Part shown: positions 24,552 to 33,850 of the stretch, in pieces
How the letters are laid out: every line of letters starts with the position of its first letter
Position numbering within the stretch: the first letter of the stretch is position 1
Program-made: the position numbers and the translations under genes
The notes under the pieces: model-generated
What the model was told of the DNA's origin: nothing
Databases searched by the model: none
Seen by the model: only the letters and a program-made list of their open reading frames with translations
Source: Aggregatilinea lenta
GTDB lineage: Bacteria; Chloroflexota; Anaerolineae; Aggregatilineales; Aggregatilineaceae
DNA: 64,000 nucleotides
NCBI RefSeq assembly: GCF_003569045.1
Contig: NZ_BFCB01000003.1
Coordinates: forward strand, 434,001-498,000
Reading direction: 5' to 3'

Positions 24552-25370
24552 ATGGTTATCCATGCCACAAAGGATACCCACGTCACAAACGAGGTCACGC
24601 CGTTGGACGGCACGCTCCAGCGTTTGGTGCGGCTCTATCCCTACCTCGAGCTGCGGACGGGAGACGACCTGCCGCCGGGCTGGGTGAACGCGAAGGATCT
24701 GATCGCATCTGGATCGCCCCATCTGCCGCGCCTCGTGCGGACGGTCGGCGCGACGAGCGGCACCGACGACCGGCAGGTCGCCGTCAGCTTCTTCTTGAAC
24801 GGCTACGCGTGGCTCGTCGCGGTGGTGGGGTTGGGCTGCCTGCTGGCCGAGGGGCGTGTGCCAGACCTGACCTTCGAGGACGTGGCGCTGCGATTCGACG
24901 AGCAGGGGAACGCGGCGGGCATGGCGCTGTCGAACGGGCGCTTCCTGGCGCTGCCGCAGGACCGTGATGCGGACCATCACCGCGCGACGATCGTGCCCGA
25001 TCGCGGCGCGCTGCGCGACGCCTTCCGCCACGAGATTGAGGCGCACATGGCGCACGTCATTCCGGCGCTGCGCGCGCAGTCGTCGCTGGGCACGCGAGCG
25101 CTGTGGATCACCGTGATCGATCGCTGTGCAACGTTCCTCTACTGGGCGAATCACCTGAAGCCGGATCTGGTGTCGCGCGAGACGGTGCGCGACGACGTGG
25201 CCGCGCTGGCGCACGTTCCCGGTTCCCCGATGGCGAACAAGCTGACGCGCCTCGATCCGGTTGACACGCCCGACGGTCCCGCCCTGGCCCTGCGGCGCGG
25301 ATCGTGCTGCCTGAATTACCGCCGCCCCGACGGCGAACTGTGCGATAGCTGCCCGATTCGGAAGGAATAG
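24552..25370 (+). CDS. FhuF-like [2Fe-2S] ferric-siderophore reductase
   Basis: The 272-residue protein ends with the FhuF cluster motif: adjacent Cys-Cys, ten residues, then C-x2-C (SCCLNYRRPDGELCDSCP), which binds an unusual [2Fe-2S] centre. FhuF-type proteins reduce ferric iron in hydroxamate siderophores in the cytoplasm. The rest is helical and weakly conserved, as in the family. The ATG at 24552 has GGAAGGAGA upstream. The divergent DtxR-type gene suggests iron-dependent repression. No siderophore transporter is nearby. Confidence 0.78.
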   Translation: MVIHATKDTHVTNEVTPLDGTLQRLVRLYPYLELRTGDDLPPGWVNAKDLIASGSPHLPRLVRTVGATSGTDDRQVAVSFFLNGYAWLVAVVGLGCLLAEGRVPDLTFEDVALRFDEQGNAAGMALSNGRFLALPQDRDADHHRATIVPDRGALRDAFRHEIEAHMAHVIPALRAQSSLGTRALWITVIDRCATFLYWANHLKPDLVSRETVRDDVAALAHVPGSPMANKLTRLDPVDTPDGPALALRRGSCCLNYRRPDGELCDSCPIRKE

Positions 25371-25406
25371 TCGTTGGTCAAAGCAAAAAGCGGCGCCGTT
25401 CGTTGG

Positions 25407-25466
25407 ACACGATCGTAAGGGCGCGTAGGGGCGTATTGCGATACGCCCCGCCCCTACGGATCGTGT
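25407..25466. repeat. Palindromic GTAGGGGCGTAT repeat, copy 1
   Basis: Nested inverted repeats are present: the outer ACACGATC/GATCGTGT, and the inner GTAGGGGCGTAT with ATACGCCCC-g-CCCCTAC around TGCG. It lies between the convergent fhuF-like and desulfurase-like genes. A second copy of the inner palindrome is at 50425. Confidence 0.75.
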
Positions 25467-25489
25467 ATTTCTCCGCTGCGCTCGCCCTG

Positions 25490-26746
25490 TCAGTTCGCCA
25501 GCAGCTTGACCGCGTCCAACAGGCGATCCACTTCCGCGATCGTGTTATAGTGCACGGGGCCGACGCGGACCATGCCGTGCTCGCCGCGCCCCAGTCGCTC
25601 CATGATTTCCTTCGCGTAGTAGTTGCCGTTCCATACGTAGATATCGTGCCGGTCAAGGTGCTCCGCGACGTCGCGCGGGGTGTAGCCGTCCAGCACGAAC
25701 GCGACGGTCGGCACGCGCTCTGCGGCCCGCGCAGGCTCGGTGATGCCCGCGATGGTCACGCCGGGGATCGCCTGAAGTCCCGCGATCAGGTGCTTGCCGA
25801 GTTCCTGTTCGTAGGTTTCGACGGCGTGCATGGCCTGGACCAGCAGCCCGCGTCGTCCCGCCGCCGGATCGGGCGCATTGCCGAACTGCTCCCCGATCCA
25901 CGCCAGGAAATCAACCGCTGCTGTCAGCCCGTTGAGCAGCTCGAAGCTCGGCGCGCCGGTTTCGAAGCGGAAGGGCGGCACGTCTTTCGCCGGGCGCACC
26001 TTGTAGGCGGGTAGATCGGCCAGCAGGTCATAGCGGCCCCACAGCGTACCGATGTGCGGCCCACAGAACTTGTAGGCCGAGCACAGCAGGAAGTCGCAGC
26101 CGATGTCCTGCACGTCGATGGCGACGTGCGGCGTGCTCTGCACCGCGTCGAGGACGTGCAGCGCCCCGGCGGCATGCGCCATCGCCGCGATCTGCTTCGC
26201 GTCGTTGATCGTGCCTACCGCGTTAGAAGCGTGCGCCGTCGCCACGATGCGCGTCCGCTCATTGAGCGCCGCTTCCAGCCCGTCCATGTCCAGCGTGCAG
26301 TCCTCGGTGTGGATGTCCACCCAGCGGATCACCAGATCGCGATCCTCCGCGATGCGCAGCCAGGGCGCGATATTGCCGTCGTGGTCCATACGCGTGACGA
26401 CGATCTCGTCGCCGGGCGACAGCGTCTTGCCCAGCGCGCGGGTCAGCGCGAAGCTGAGCGTGGTCATGTTCGGGCCGAAGACGATCTCCTCCGGACTGGC
26501 GGCGTTGAGCAGAGCGGCCATGCGCTCACGCGCGGCGTAGTGCATCGCCTCGGAGCGGCGGCTGGTTGCAAACGCGCCGCCGGGATAGGCATTCATCGTC
26601 AAATAATAGTCGCGCACGGCGTCGATGACGGTCTGCGGAACCTGTGAGCCTGCCGGGTTATCAAAGAAGACGGGAAGCTGGCCGCTTGCGGCGGGGATGT
26701 GCAGCGACGGGAAGCAGGCGCGAACTTGCTCGACATCGTACTTCAT
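25490..26746 (-). CDS. Cysteine-desulfurase-like PLP protein
   Basis: The 418-residue class V aminotransferase-fold protein has the PLP Lys in LLCSAYKFCGPHIG, the Asp-Ala-Val-Gln cofactor contact in VLDAVQSTPH, and ATAHASNAVGTIN. It resembles the cysteine-desulfurase-like subgroup that begins FPSL...FDNPAGSQVP rather than classical IscS or SufS. No mobile loop with the catalytic Cys is obvious. The sulfur substrate is therefore unsure. AAAGAGG precedes the ATG. It appears monocistronic. Confidence 0.82.
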   Translation of the reverse strand: MKYDVEQVRACFPSLHIPAASGQLPVFFDNPAGSQVPQTVIDAVRDYYLTMNAYPGGAFATSRRSEAMHYAARERMAALLNAASPEEIVFGPNMTTLSFALTRALGKTLSPGDEIVVTRMDHDGNIAPWLRIAEDRDLVIRWVDIHTEDCTLDMDGLEAALNERTRIVATAHASNAVGTINDAKQIAAMAHAAGALHVLDAVQSTPHVAIDVQDIGCDFLLCSAYKFCGPHIGTLWGRYDLLADLPAYKVRPAKDVPPFRFETGAPSFELLNGLTAAVDFLAWIGEQFGNAPDPAAGRRGLLVQAMHAVETYEQELGKHLIAGLQAIPGVTIAGITEPARAAERVPTVAFVLDGYTPRDVAEHLDRHDIYVWNGNYYAKEIMERLGRGEHGMVRVGPVHYNTIAEVDRLLDAVKLLAN

Positions 26747-26916
26747 GAGGGGCCTCTTTCGGTGGGCGGTGGATCTAAATTTGTGCCTCTACTCTAACGA
26801 CTTTACGGGGTGGCGGCGATGGCGTTTTGTACAAGTCGGGCGGGTCATGATTGCAACCGGCAGGCCGCAGCCGCGTAGAACGATATGACCGGATGCAGGC
26901 GCAAAAGGAGGCCGCA

Positions 26917-27228
26917 GTGCAGCGCTGGGAGTATTACACGACGTTCATGTGGGCGGACGTAAACAAGGACAAGCGTGATTTTCTCGCCATGTTCCCCGAC
27001 GCGGAAAATATCCCCAAGTATCACCCGATGGCGCTGATCCCCGAACTGGACAGCCTGGGGCAGGATGGCTGGGAGCTGGTGCATATGGAGCCGGTGATCG
27101 TGGGCAATAACTACGACGTGTGCGCGGGCAGCAGCGACCAGACGTCGCAGCGGCCCTGGACCAACGCGTACTTGTGCGTATTCAAGCGGCCCGCCGAGGA
27201 TGATTCAGCCCCGGACAACGGCGTGTAA
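26917..27228 (+). CDS. Small conserved-looking protein, DUF4177-like
   Basis: The 103-residue protein begins QRWEYYTTFMWADV and contains LDSLGQDGWELVHMEPV, a pattern seen in small DUF4177-like proteins of unknown function. The GTG at 26917 is the best start because AAGGAGG lies 5 bp before it; in-frame TTG 26851 and ATG 26893 have no such site. No membrane segment or signal is visible. The function is unknown. Confidence 0.68.
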   Translation: MQRWEYYTTFMWADVNKDKRDFLAMFPDAENIPKYHPMALIPELDSLGQDGWELVHMEPVIVGNNYDVCAGSSDQTSQRPWTNAYLCVFKRPAEDDSAPDNGV

Positions 27229-27312
27229 CGCGCACTTGCTTACTGTCGTGACAAAAAATCGGGCGCACCTGCATGGATGCGCCTGATCGCGTTTCGGGGG
27301 ATTCGGCTGCCG

Positions 27313-28047
27313 TCAGAACGACAGCTTCTTGAACATCGACTCCGGTAAGACACGGATGAGCAGCATCACGTAGCGCCAGAACCAGGGCACGTAGACTACG
27401 TCCTGGCCCTTGAGCATGGCGGTATAGATGCGCTTGCCGACCGCGTCCGGCTTGGCGAACAGCGGGTTCTTTTTCACGTGGGCGGTCATCGGCGTATCGA
27501 CGAAACCGGGCTTGATCGTCACCACGGCCACGCCCGATTTTTCCAGGCGGCCCCGCAGCCCGCTCAGGAACACCGTCAGCGCGCTCTTGGCCGCGCCGTA
27601 GACGTAGTTGCTGCTGCGGCCCCGGTCGCCCGCGACGGACGAGATCGCCGCGATGCAGCCGCGCCGCTGCGCCTCGAAGCGGTTGCCCAGGATCGTCAGC
27701 AGCGAGATCGCGCTCAGGCAGTTGGTCTGGAACTCCTGCAAAGCCTGCTCGACGCTGGCCTGCACCGCCGCTTGGTCGGGCAGCGTGCCGTGCGCGATCA
27801 GCGCCGCGTCCAGCCCGCCGAGCGCCTCAAACGCGGCGTCGATCATGGCCTCGTGCTGCGCCAGGTCGTTCAGGTCGAGTGTGTAGGTCACCACCTGCGA
27901 CGCACCGCGCACTTCCAGGTCGTGCTGGATGGCGGCCAGCTTCTCGGCGCTGCGGCCCACCAGGAAAAGCGCCGCGCCATCGGTGGCGAAACACCGCGCC
28001 GTCTCGTGCGCGATGGCCGAGCTTGCGCCCACAACCAACAGTTTCAT
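27313..28047 (-). CDS. SDR-family oxidoreductase, DprE2-like
   Basis: The 244-residue short-chain dehydrogenase has VVGASSAIAHETAR as the NAD(P)-binding loop, IAHGTLPDQ at the NNAG position, catalytic Ser in AISSVAGDRG and Tyr-x3-Lys in YVYGAAKSA. The C-terminal WFWRYVMLLIRVLPE is hydrophobic and may touch the membrane. In mycobacteria DprE2 reduces the keto intermediate made by DprE1 to give decaprenyl-phosphoryl-arabinose. The gene upstream on this strand is DprE1-like and ends 7 bp away, which supports the pairing. Confidence 0.82.
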   Translation of the reverse strand: MKLLVVGASSAIAHETARCFATDGAALFLVGRSAEKLAAIQHDLEVRGASQVVTYTLDLNDLAQHEAMIDAAFEALGGLDAALIAHGTLPDQAAVQASVEQALQEFQTNCLSAISLLTILGNRFEAQRRGCIAAISSVAGDRGRSSNYVYGAAKSALTVFLSGLRGRLEKSGVAVVTIKPGFVDTPMTAHVKKNPLFAKPDAVGKRIYTAMLKGQDVVYVPWFWRYVMLLIRVLPESMFKKLSF

Positions 28048-28054
28048 GGGGTCC

Positions 28055-29395
28055 TCATTCCGTGGTGCGCGTCACACGACGCCAGAAACTCGACGAGAAC
28101 TTCGGATCGACGTACTGCGAAAAGTCCTGCCACTGCGGGTAAAACGACTGGAAGCCCTGCGCCGACATGCGTGAGTCCTTGGCCGGGTAGATTGCGCCGC
28201 CCTCGTCCTGCACGACGCGGTCCAGCCGGTCGAGCAGATCGAGCGTGTGCTGCCCCCGGACGGGGAAGTCCAGCGCCAGCGTGACGCCGGGGCGTGGGAA
28301 CGACAGCATGCCCGGCGACGGCACATCCCCGAAGACCTTCAGCACGGACAGCAGCGACAACACGCCCGAATCGCTGATTTGCTTGAAGATCGACTTGATC
28401 GCGCTGCGGTCGTGGTCGAACGGGATCACGAACTGGTACTGGATGAAGCCCGGCGAGCCGTACAGACGGTTCCACTCGTGAATCATATCGAGCGGGTAGA
28501 AGAACGAATCGTAGGGGACCACCTTGCGCTTGCTTTTGCCAAGCTGCGAGTGGTACAGTGCGGTGTTGAACACCCTGGCCGTCACCATGTTCAGCGCGAA
28601 CCAGGGCAGATCGACCGGCACGGTGAACAGCGAGCGCTGCCCGGCCTTTTTGCCCGGCACTTTGTTCGGCCAGGCATGGTTGCCGCGCATGAACAGCCCG
28701 CGCCCCAACTGCTTGCCCGCAGCGAGACAGTCCACCCAGGCGACGGTGTACTCGAAGCGGTGCTCCGACTCGGCGCTGATGTCGAAGAACTCGTCCACGT
28801 TGCGGAAGCGGATCTGTTCGCTGGCGATGAACGGTCCCGGCACGCGCCGCAGCTTGAACTCCGCCCACAGGATCAGCCCGGTCAAGCCCAATCCGCCGAT
28901 GGTGGCGCGGTACATCTCCGCGTTTTGCTCCGGCGAACAGATCAAACGCTCGCCGTTGGAGCGCAGCAGCTCGAACTGCGTCACGTGCCGCCCGAACGTC
29001 CCGGCGACGTGGTGATTTTTGCCGTGTACGTCGTTGGCGATCGCGCCGCCGATCGTCACGAATTTGGTGCCGGGCGTGGTGGGCAAAAACCAGCCGCGCG
29101 GCACGATGACCTTCAAAATATCGGCCAGGGAGACGCCCGCTTCACAGCGCAGCAGCCCGGCGTCCTCGTCGAACGCAATCATGCGGTTCAGCGGCGCGAT
29201 GTCGATCAGCGTGCCGCCTTCGTTCTGGCAGCTATCGCCATAGCTGCGTCCCAAACCGTAAGGCAAAATAGTGCCGTCGATGGCCGATAGGTCGATCTGA
29301 TCGTCGCGCCAATAGACCGGGACGACCTTCTGCTGCCGGATCTTGGGGTAGCGCCCCCAGGAGCGGTGATCCCTCGCGCATGCCTTGTTTGCCAT
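28055..29395 (-). CDS. FAD-dependent oxidoreductase, DprE1-like
   Basis: The FAD-binding (VAO/PCMH type) oxidoreductase of about 446 residues contains YGLGRSYGDSCQN, TPGTKFVTIGGAIANDVHGKNHHVAGTFG and GGLGLTGLI, which match the flavin-binding half of DprE1. The C-terminal half is the D-arabinono-lactone-oxidase-like cap. Polyprenyl-phosphoryl-ribose is the known DprE1 substrate; here the sugar lipid is an assumption. I prefer the ATG at 29395 to the 29470 start because the extra 25 residues do not look like this family. It heads a two-gene operon with the DprE2-like SDR. Confidence 0.83.
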   Translation of the reverse strand: MANKACARDHRSWGRYPKIRQQKVVPVYWRDDQIDLSAIDGTILPYGLGRSYGDSCQNEGGTLIDIAPLNRMIAFDEDAGLLRCEAGVSLADILKVIVPRGWFLPTTPGTKFVTIGGAIANDVHGKNHHVAGTFGRHVTQFELLRSNGERLICSPEQNAEMYRATIGGLGLTGLILWAEFKLRRVPGPFIASEQIRFRNVDEFFDISAESEHRFEYTVAWVDCLAAGKQLGRGLFMRGNHAWPNKVPGKKAGQRSLFTVPVDLPWFALNMVTARVFNTALYHSQLGKSKRKVVPYDSFFYPLDMIHEWNRLYGSPGFIQYQFVIPFDHDRSAIKSIFKQISDSGVLSLLSVLKVFGDVPSPGMLSFPRPGVTLALDFPVRGQHTLDLLDRLDRVVQDEGGAIYPAKDSRMSAQGFQSFYPQWQDFSQYVDPKFSSSFWRRVTRTTE

Positions 29396-29668
29396 TCCGT
29401 TGAGTCCTACTGATGAGTCCTGCTGACAGTCTACGTCCGCGACAGTGGCCGTTGGGCGCTGTGCGCTCACCCGCCTGCGGCGTCATTTTAACACGCGCGC
29501 CCAATTCTGACAGCGTGCGCCGGGTCCTGCGGCGGGGTATGTGCAGTTCCTCTACAAAAGTGATGTGTTTTTGGACGGGGCAGAACGCCCCCGCCGCCAT
29601 AGAATGGTTAAGTAAAAGAGAAAGCACGTTTATTCATCGACGGATTATCAAGGGTCGCGCAGAACCGC

Positions 29669-32530
29669 ATGGCACACACAACCGAGCAGACCCGGCTCAC
29701 CATCCTCTGCATTACCCAGGACGTCGCGCTCTCCGGCCTCGTAACGGCGATCCTCAGCAGCCAGGCGGAATTCAAGCTGGTGAGCGCGGGCGGTTTCGAG
29801 GCGGCGCTGGACCGGCTGCGGCAGGGAGCCGACGTCGTGCTGGTCGATGCCGCGATGCTGCCGGACGATACGCTGCTGCGCGACTTCAAGACCAAAGCGG
29901 GTAGCACGCCCGTGATCGTGCTGCTCGGTAGACACGAGGGCATCGCTGCCGAGCCTGCCTTCGAGCACGATGCGAACGGCGTCGTGCGCCGCGACAGCGT
30001 AGCGGCGGATCTTCGTCCGACGATCCAGCACACGCTTACGCGGCGCGGCCTGGTGGACAGCGTCGCAGACCACATCGCTGGCGTCGCGCAGGTGTCCGCG
30101 CCCGCCGGGGAAGCGGCGGATGATACGCGCATGGTCGCGCTGCAAAGCAGCCTCGCCGTCGAGCAGCTCGCGCCCGTGCTCGGCCTCGACGGGCCATCGC
30201 TGGCCGATAGGCCGCACGCAGCGGCCTTAGACCAACGTAAATTCCTGCGCGGGCTGACGCTCTCGTCTGACGTGCCACTGAACGGCGGCTCGCACGTCTA
30301 TCGCAGCGCCTGCGCGCTTAACTGCGGCGCGCATTTCTGCGGTTTGTCCGCCACCGTGCGCGACGGACACATCGTCAAGATTGAGGCGGCGCCTTTCCCC
30401 GACGCGCGCTACCAGCGCGTGTGCCTGAAGGGGATCAGCCAGGTGCAGATGGCGGCCCACGCCGACCGCCTGATGACGCCGCTGCGCCGCACCGGGCCGC
30501 GCGGGTCGGGAACCTTCGAGCCGGTGAGCTGGGACGAGGCGCTGGACGCGATTGTGGCCCGGATGGGCGCGCTGTCCGCCGAGTTTGGCCCCGAAAGCCT
30601 GATGTTTTTTACCGGGTCCGGGCAGATCACCGCGCTGAACTGCTTCAACGGCGTTTACCAGCGGCTGGCGAGCTTGCTGGGCACGTCTGCGTCGGACGCA
30701 ACCCAATTCGGGCTGGACAGCGCCGTACCGAGCGGCATCGAGGACACGTTCGGGACGGACAGCGGCTACCTCGCCAACAGCTATTCGGACTTGCCCAATT
30801 CGCGTCTCGTGCTGCTGTGGGGCACCAACCCGGTCTACAGCCGCATGAACTGGTGGCCGTTCTTTGCCGACGCGCAGAACGGCGGCACGCGGCTGGTCGC
30901 CATCGACCCGCGTTACTCCGCGACGGCCAACAAGAGCGATGAGTGGCTGCCGATCCAGCCCGGCACGGACCTGTACCTGGCGCTGGGGCTGCTGCGCGAG
31001 ATCATCACACGTGGCTGGATCGATCACGACTTCGTGACGCGCCACACCGTCGCGCCGCTGCTGGTCCGCCTGGACGATGGGTGTTACCTGCGGACCGGCG
31101 CGGGGCAGTTCGCGGTGTGGGACACGGCGCGCGGGCAGGTTTGCGCACCGGAACAGGCCGAAGCGCCCATGCTCGACGGCATGGTGATGATCCGCAACGT
31201 GGCGTGCCGCCCGGCCTACGCGCTGCTGCGCGACATGGCCGAGCCTTACACGCTGGACGTCGTCGCGTCCCAGACGGGCCTGTCCGCGGAGCGCATCGCC
31301 GCGCTGGCGCACGACTATGCCACGACCAAACCCGCGCGCATTTATACGCTCTACGGTGTGGACCGCTGGCATCACGGCGCGACGTTCGGGCGGCTGATCG
31401 CCACGCTGGCCGCGCTGACGGGTAACATCGGCGTGCCCGGCGGCGGCGCGGGCGTAGATGGCTTCTGTGACGGGGCCTCGTTTATCACGTCGTTCCCCAC
31501 GCCGGACGGCAAGCATTACCTCCCGGTCAACCCGGCGGCGCTCCCGGCGCAGATCCTGAGCGAGCAGCCCAACCCGATCAAAATGGTATGGGTGGCGTTT
31601 TCCAACTGGCTCAACCAGTGGCCGGACCAGACGCGCATGCGCAGCGAGATCATCCCCAAGCTCGACCTGCTGGTGGTGACCGATACGTTTTTGACCGAGA
31701 CGGCGCGCTGGGCCGATTACGTGCTGCCCGCCGCGAACATTTTCGAGCGCGAGGACATGGTCAAGGGGCCGGACCCCTACGTGCAGCACCAGCCCGCGTT
31801 CATGACCCCTCCCGGCGAGTGCCGATCGGACTTCGACATCGCGCGGGCGGTAGCGGAGCGCTTCGGGCTGGGGCGCTGGTTCGCCGAGGACCCCTCGACG
31901 TATCTGGCTCAAATCCTGAGCGAGCAGCCGGGCGGATCGGATCTGTCGTTCGAGACGCTGCGGCGCGAGGGCGTGCTGCTGCGCCCGCTCTCGGACGCGT
32001 ACCGCGTGGCACACGTCGACCGCCAGTTCGCCACGCCGACGGGCCGGGCCGAGTTTTATGTGGAGCGGCTGGTGCCTTTTCACCGCGCGCTGCCCGATTA
32101 CGAGCCGCCCATTGAGGCCGGGCACGACAACAAGCTGCGCAAACGCTTCCCGCTGGTGTGCATCACGCAGCACGGCCTCTACCGCGTACACTCGACCTTC
32201 GTGAATGCGCCGTGGCTGCGCGAGATGGAGCAGGAGCCGCATGCGCTGCTGAACCCGTCCGAGGCGGCGGCGCGGCAGGTGGAAGACGACGACCTTGTGC
32301 GCGTGTTCAACGAGCGCGGCTACGTGGTGGTGCGCACGCACCTGGACGATTCCGTCCCGCCCGGCACGGTCTACTTCACGCAGGGCTGGCAGCCGGATGA
32401 CTTCATCGCCGGGCATCCGCAGACGCTGACCCACGACCACGCCCACCCGCACAACGTGTATGGCCCCAACAGCTCCTTCTCGGACGTACTGGTCCAGATC
32501 GTGAAAGAGCAGGCGCATGGAGCGCTCTAA
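29669..32530 (+). CDS. Receiver-like domain fused to DMSO-reductase-family molybdoenzyme
   Basis: The 953-residue protein has two parts. Residues 9-125 resemble a NarL-type receiver: TQD (one acidic residue kept, D18), ADVVLVDAAM with candidate phospho-acceptor D60, PVIVLL, and ANGVVRRDS where Arg replaces the usual Lys. After a linker, residues 205-950 are a molybdopterin oxidoreductase with a [4Fe-4S] motif C215-x3-C219-x4-C224-x27-C252 and the typical WGTNPVYSRMN and DTFLTETARWADYVLP segments. A Ser in FGLDSAVPSG is a possible Mo ligand. No Tat signal is present, so the enzyme is probably cytoplasmic. The Fe-S subunit overlaps its end. The substrate is unknown. Confidence 0.85.
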   Translation: MAHTTEQTRLTILCITQDVALSGLVTAILSSQAEFKLVSAGGFEAALDRLRQGADVVLVDAAMLPDDTLLRDFKTKAGSTPVIVLLGRHEGIAAEPAFEHDANGVVRRDSVAADLRPTIQHTLTRRGLVDSVADHIAGVAQVSAPAGEAADDTRMVALQSSLAVEQLAPVLGLDGPSLADRPHAAALDQRKFLRGLTLSSDVPLNGGSHVYRSACALNCGAHFCGLSATVRDGHIVKIEAAPFPDARYQRVCLKGISQVQMAAHADRLMTPLRRTGPRGSGTFEPVSWDEALDAIVARMGALSAEFGPESLMFFTGSGQITALNCFNGVYQRLASLLGTSASDATQFGLDSAVPSGIEDTFGTDSGYLANSYSDLPNSRLVLLWGTNPVYSRMNWWPFFADAQNGGTRLVAIDPRYSATANKSDEWLPIQPGTDLYLALGLLREIITRGWIDHDFVTRHTVAPLLVRLDDGCYLRTGAGQFAVWDTARGQVCAPEQAEAPMLDGMVMIRNVACRPAYALLRDMAEPYTLDVVASQTGLSAERIAALAHDYATTKPARIYTLYGVDRWHHGATFGRLIATLAALTGNIGVPGGGAGVDGFCDGASFITSFPTPDGKHYLPVNPAALPAQILSEQPNPIKMVWVAFSNWLNQWPDQTRMRSEIIPKLDLLVVTDTFLTETARWADYVLPAANIFEREDMVKGPDPYVQHQPAFMTPPGECRSDFDIARAVAERFGLGRWFAEDPSTYLAQILSEQPGGSDLSFETLRREGVLLRPLSDAYRVAHVDRQFATPTGRAEFYVERLVPFHRALPDYEPPIEAGHDNKLRKRFPLVCITQHGLYRVHSTFVNAPWLREMEQEPHALLNPSEAAARQVEDDDLVRVFNERGYVVVRTHLDDSVPPGTVYFTQGWQPDDFIAGHPQTLTHDHAHPHNVYGPNSSFSDVLVQIVKEQAHGAL

Positions 32531-33143
32531 GCACTACGTCATGGTGATCGATCTGCGGCTATGCATCGGCTGCGACACGTGTTCCGTGGCCTGCAAGCAG
32601 GAGAACAACCTGCCCGAAGGCGTGTGGTGGACGCGCGTGATCCGGGTGAACATGGACGGCGTACGCGACGCCGATGCCGCTTACGCCGACCTGAAGACGG
32701 AGCACCTGACGCTGGGCTGCCAGCACTGCGCCAACGGCCCGTGCGTCGAGGTCTGCCCGACCTCCGCGACGTATCGCACGCCGGACGGGCTGGTGATGCA
32801 GGACCCCAGCCTGTGCATTGGTTGCCGCTACTGCACGATCGTGTGCCCGTTCACGGGCGTGCGCGTATACGCCTCGGAGCAGCCGACTTATGCGCTGCCC
32901 TTCCCGACCGGCGACAATCCGATGGTGCACCGCGCCAAGACGACCGAAAAGTGCACCTTCTGCGCGCACCGCCTGGAACAGGGCAAACTGCCCGCCTGCA
33001 TCGATGCGTGCCCGCTGAAGGCGCGCACCTTTGGCGACCTGAACGATCCCGACAGCGAGGTATCGCGGCGGCTGCGCGAGCGCCCGCACTTCCGTTTGTT
33101 AGTCGAAAAGGGGACGGAACCCTCCGTCTATTATCTGGCATGA
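32517..33143 (+). CDS. Four-cluster ferredoxin subunit (DmsB/PsrB type)
   Basis: The 208-residue electron-transfer subunit carries four sets of cysteines in the DmsB/NrfC arrangement: C16-x2-C19-x2-C22-x3-C26, CQHCANGPCVEVCP, CIGCRYCTIVCP, and CTFCAHRLEQGKLPACIDACP. It passes electrons between the molybdoenzyme and a donor. It overlaps the catalytic-subunit gene by 14 bp and the chaperone gene by 4 bp. No NrfD- or DmsC-type membrane anchor gene is present, so the quinone or other partner is unclear. Confidence 0.92.
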   Translation: MERSKHYVMVIDLRLCIGCDTCSVACKQENNLPEGVWWTRVIRVNMDGVRDADAAYADLKTEHLTLGCQHCANGPCVEVCPTSATYRTPDGLVMQDPSLCIGCRYCTIVCPFTGVRVYASEQPTYALPFPTGDNPMVHRAKTTEKCTFCAHRLEQGKLPACIDACPLKARTFGDLNDPDSEVSRRLRERPHFRLLVEKGTEPSVYYLA

Positions 33144-33850
33144 ACGATCACAGCGCTGACATGATGATGCCCGATCCGAAGGCGCGCGCCTTCGAGATCC
33201 TGGCCCGCGTTGCCGGGTTCCGCAGCATGGTCTACGGCTGGCTGGCGCTGTCGTTTTACCCGCCCGATGAGCCGCTGGTGAGCGCGCTGGCGAGCGGCTC
33301 GCTGGTCGCCGAGCTGTCCACGCTAACGAGCTGGCTGGGGGCCGATCAGGCGCGCTTGCAGCCGGGCATCGACGCGCTGGCACAGTTCGCGGGCGTGACG
33401 ATGGAAGCCCTGCAAGAGACATACCAGCGCTGTTTCGGCAAGAGCGTGCGCCGCATCTCGCCGCGTGAATCGACTTACTGCTGGCGCGACGCCTCGGACG
33501 TGCTGGGCGCGCGCGAGGATCTGGCCCATGTGCTGCTCCAGCAGTACCGGCAGTTCGGCGTGGTGCCGCAGCCGGGGCAGGAGGATCACGTCGCGGTGGA
33601 GCTGGAGCTGCTGGCCTACCTGTGCGAGCGCGAGGCGACGAGCTGGAAAGCGGGCCGCGCCGAGGAGGCCAAGCAGATGCGGCGGCAGCAGCGCAATTTT
33701 CTCGACGACCATCTGGGGCGCTGGCTGCCGGAATTTAGCTGGCAGCTTAGCAGCGTGATGCGCGGATCGTTTTACGCCAACCAGGCTGTTCTGGCCGATA
33801 CCTGGCTGGAAATGGAGTATGGGCCGGGCTACACGGCTGTAGGCGCATGA
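33140..33850 (+). CDS. TorD/DmsD-family molybdoenzyme chaperone
   Basis: The 236-residue all-helical protein has the family pattern YQRCFGKSVRRISPRESTY, then PGQEDHVAVELELLAYL (the EDH motif). TorD-type chaperones bind the apo-molybdoenzyme and help cofactor insertion. The usual Tat-proofreading role would be irrelevant here because the catalytic subunit has no Tat signal. The ATG at 33140 overlaps the ferredoxin stop; an upstream open frame is a shadow. It also overlaps the kinase start. Confidence 0.85.
   Translation: MNDHSADMMMPDPKARAFEILARVAGFRSMVYGWLALSFYPPDEPLVSALASGSLVAELSTLTSWLGADQARLQPGIDALAQFAGVTMEALQETYQRCFGKSVRRISPRESTYCWRDASDVLGAREDLAHVLLQQYRQFGVVPQPGQEDHVAVELELLAYLCEREATSWKAGRAEEAKQMRRQQRNFLDDHLGRWLPEFSWQLSSVMRGSFYANQAVLADTWLEMEYGPGYTAVGA

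Noticed and set aside
30227-32518. 763-codon minus-strand ORF opposite the molybdoenzyme
   Set aside because: Its Arg/His/Val/Gln-rich translation is typical of an antisense shadow, and the plus strand carries clear molybdoenzyme motifs.
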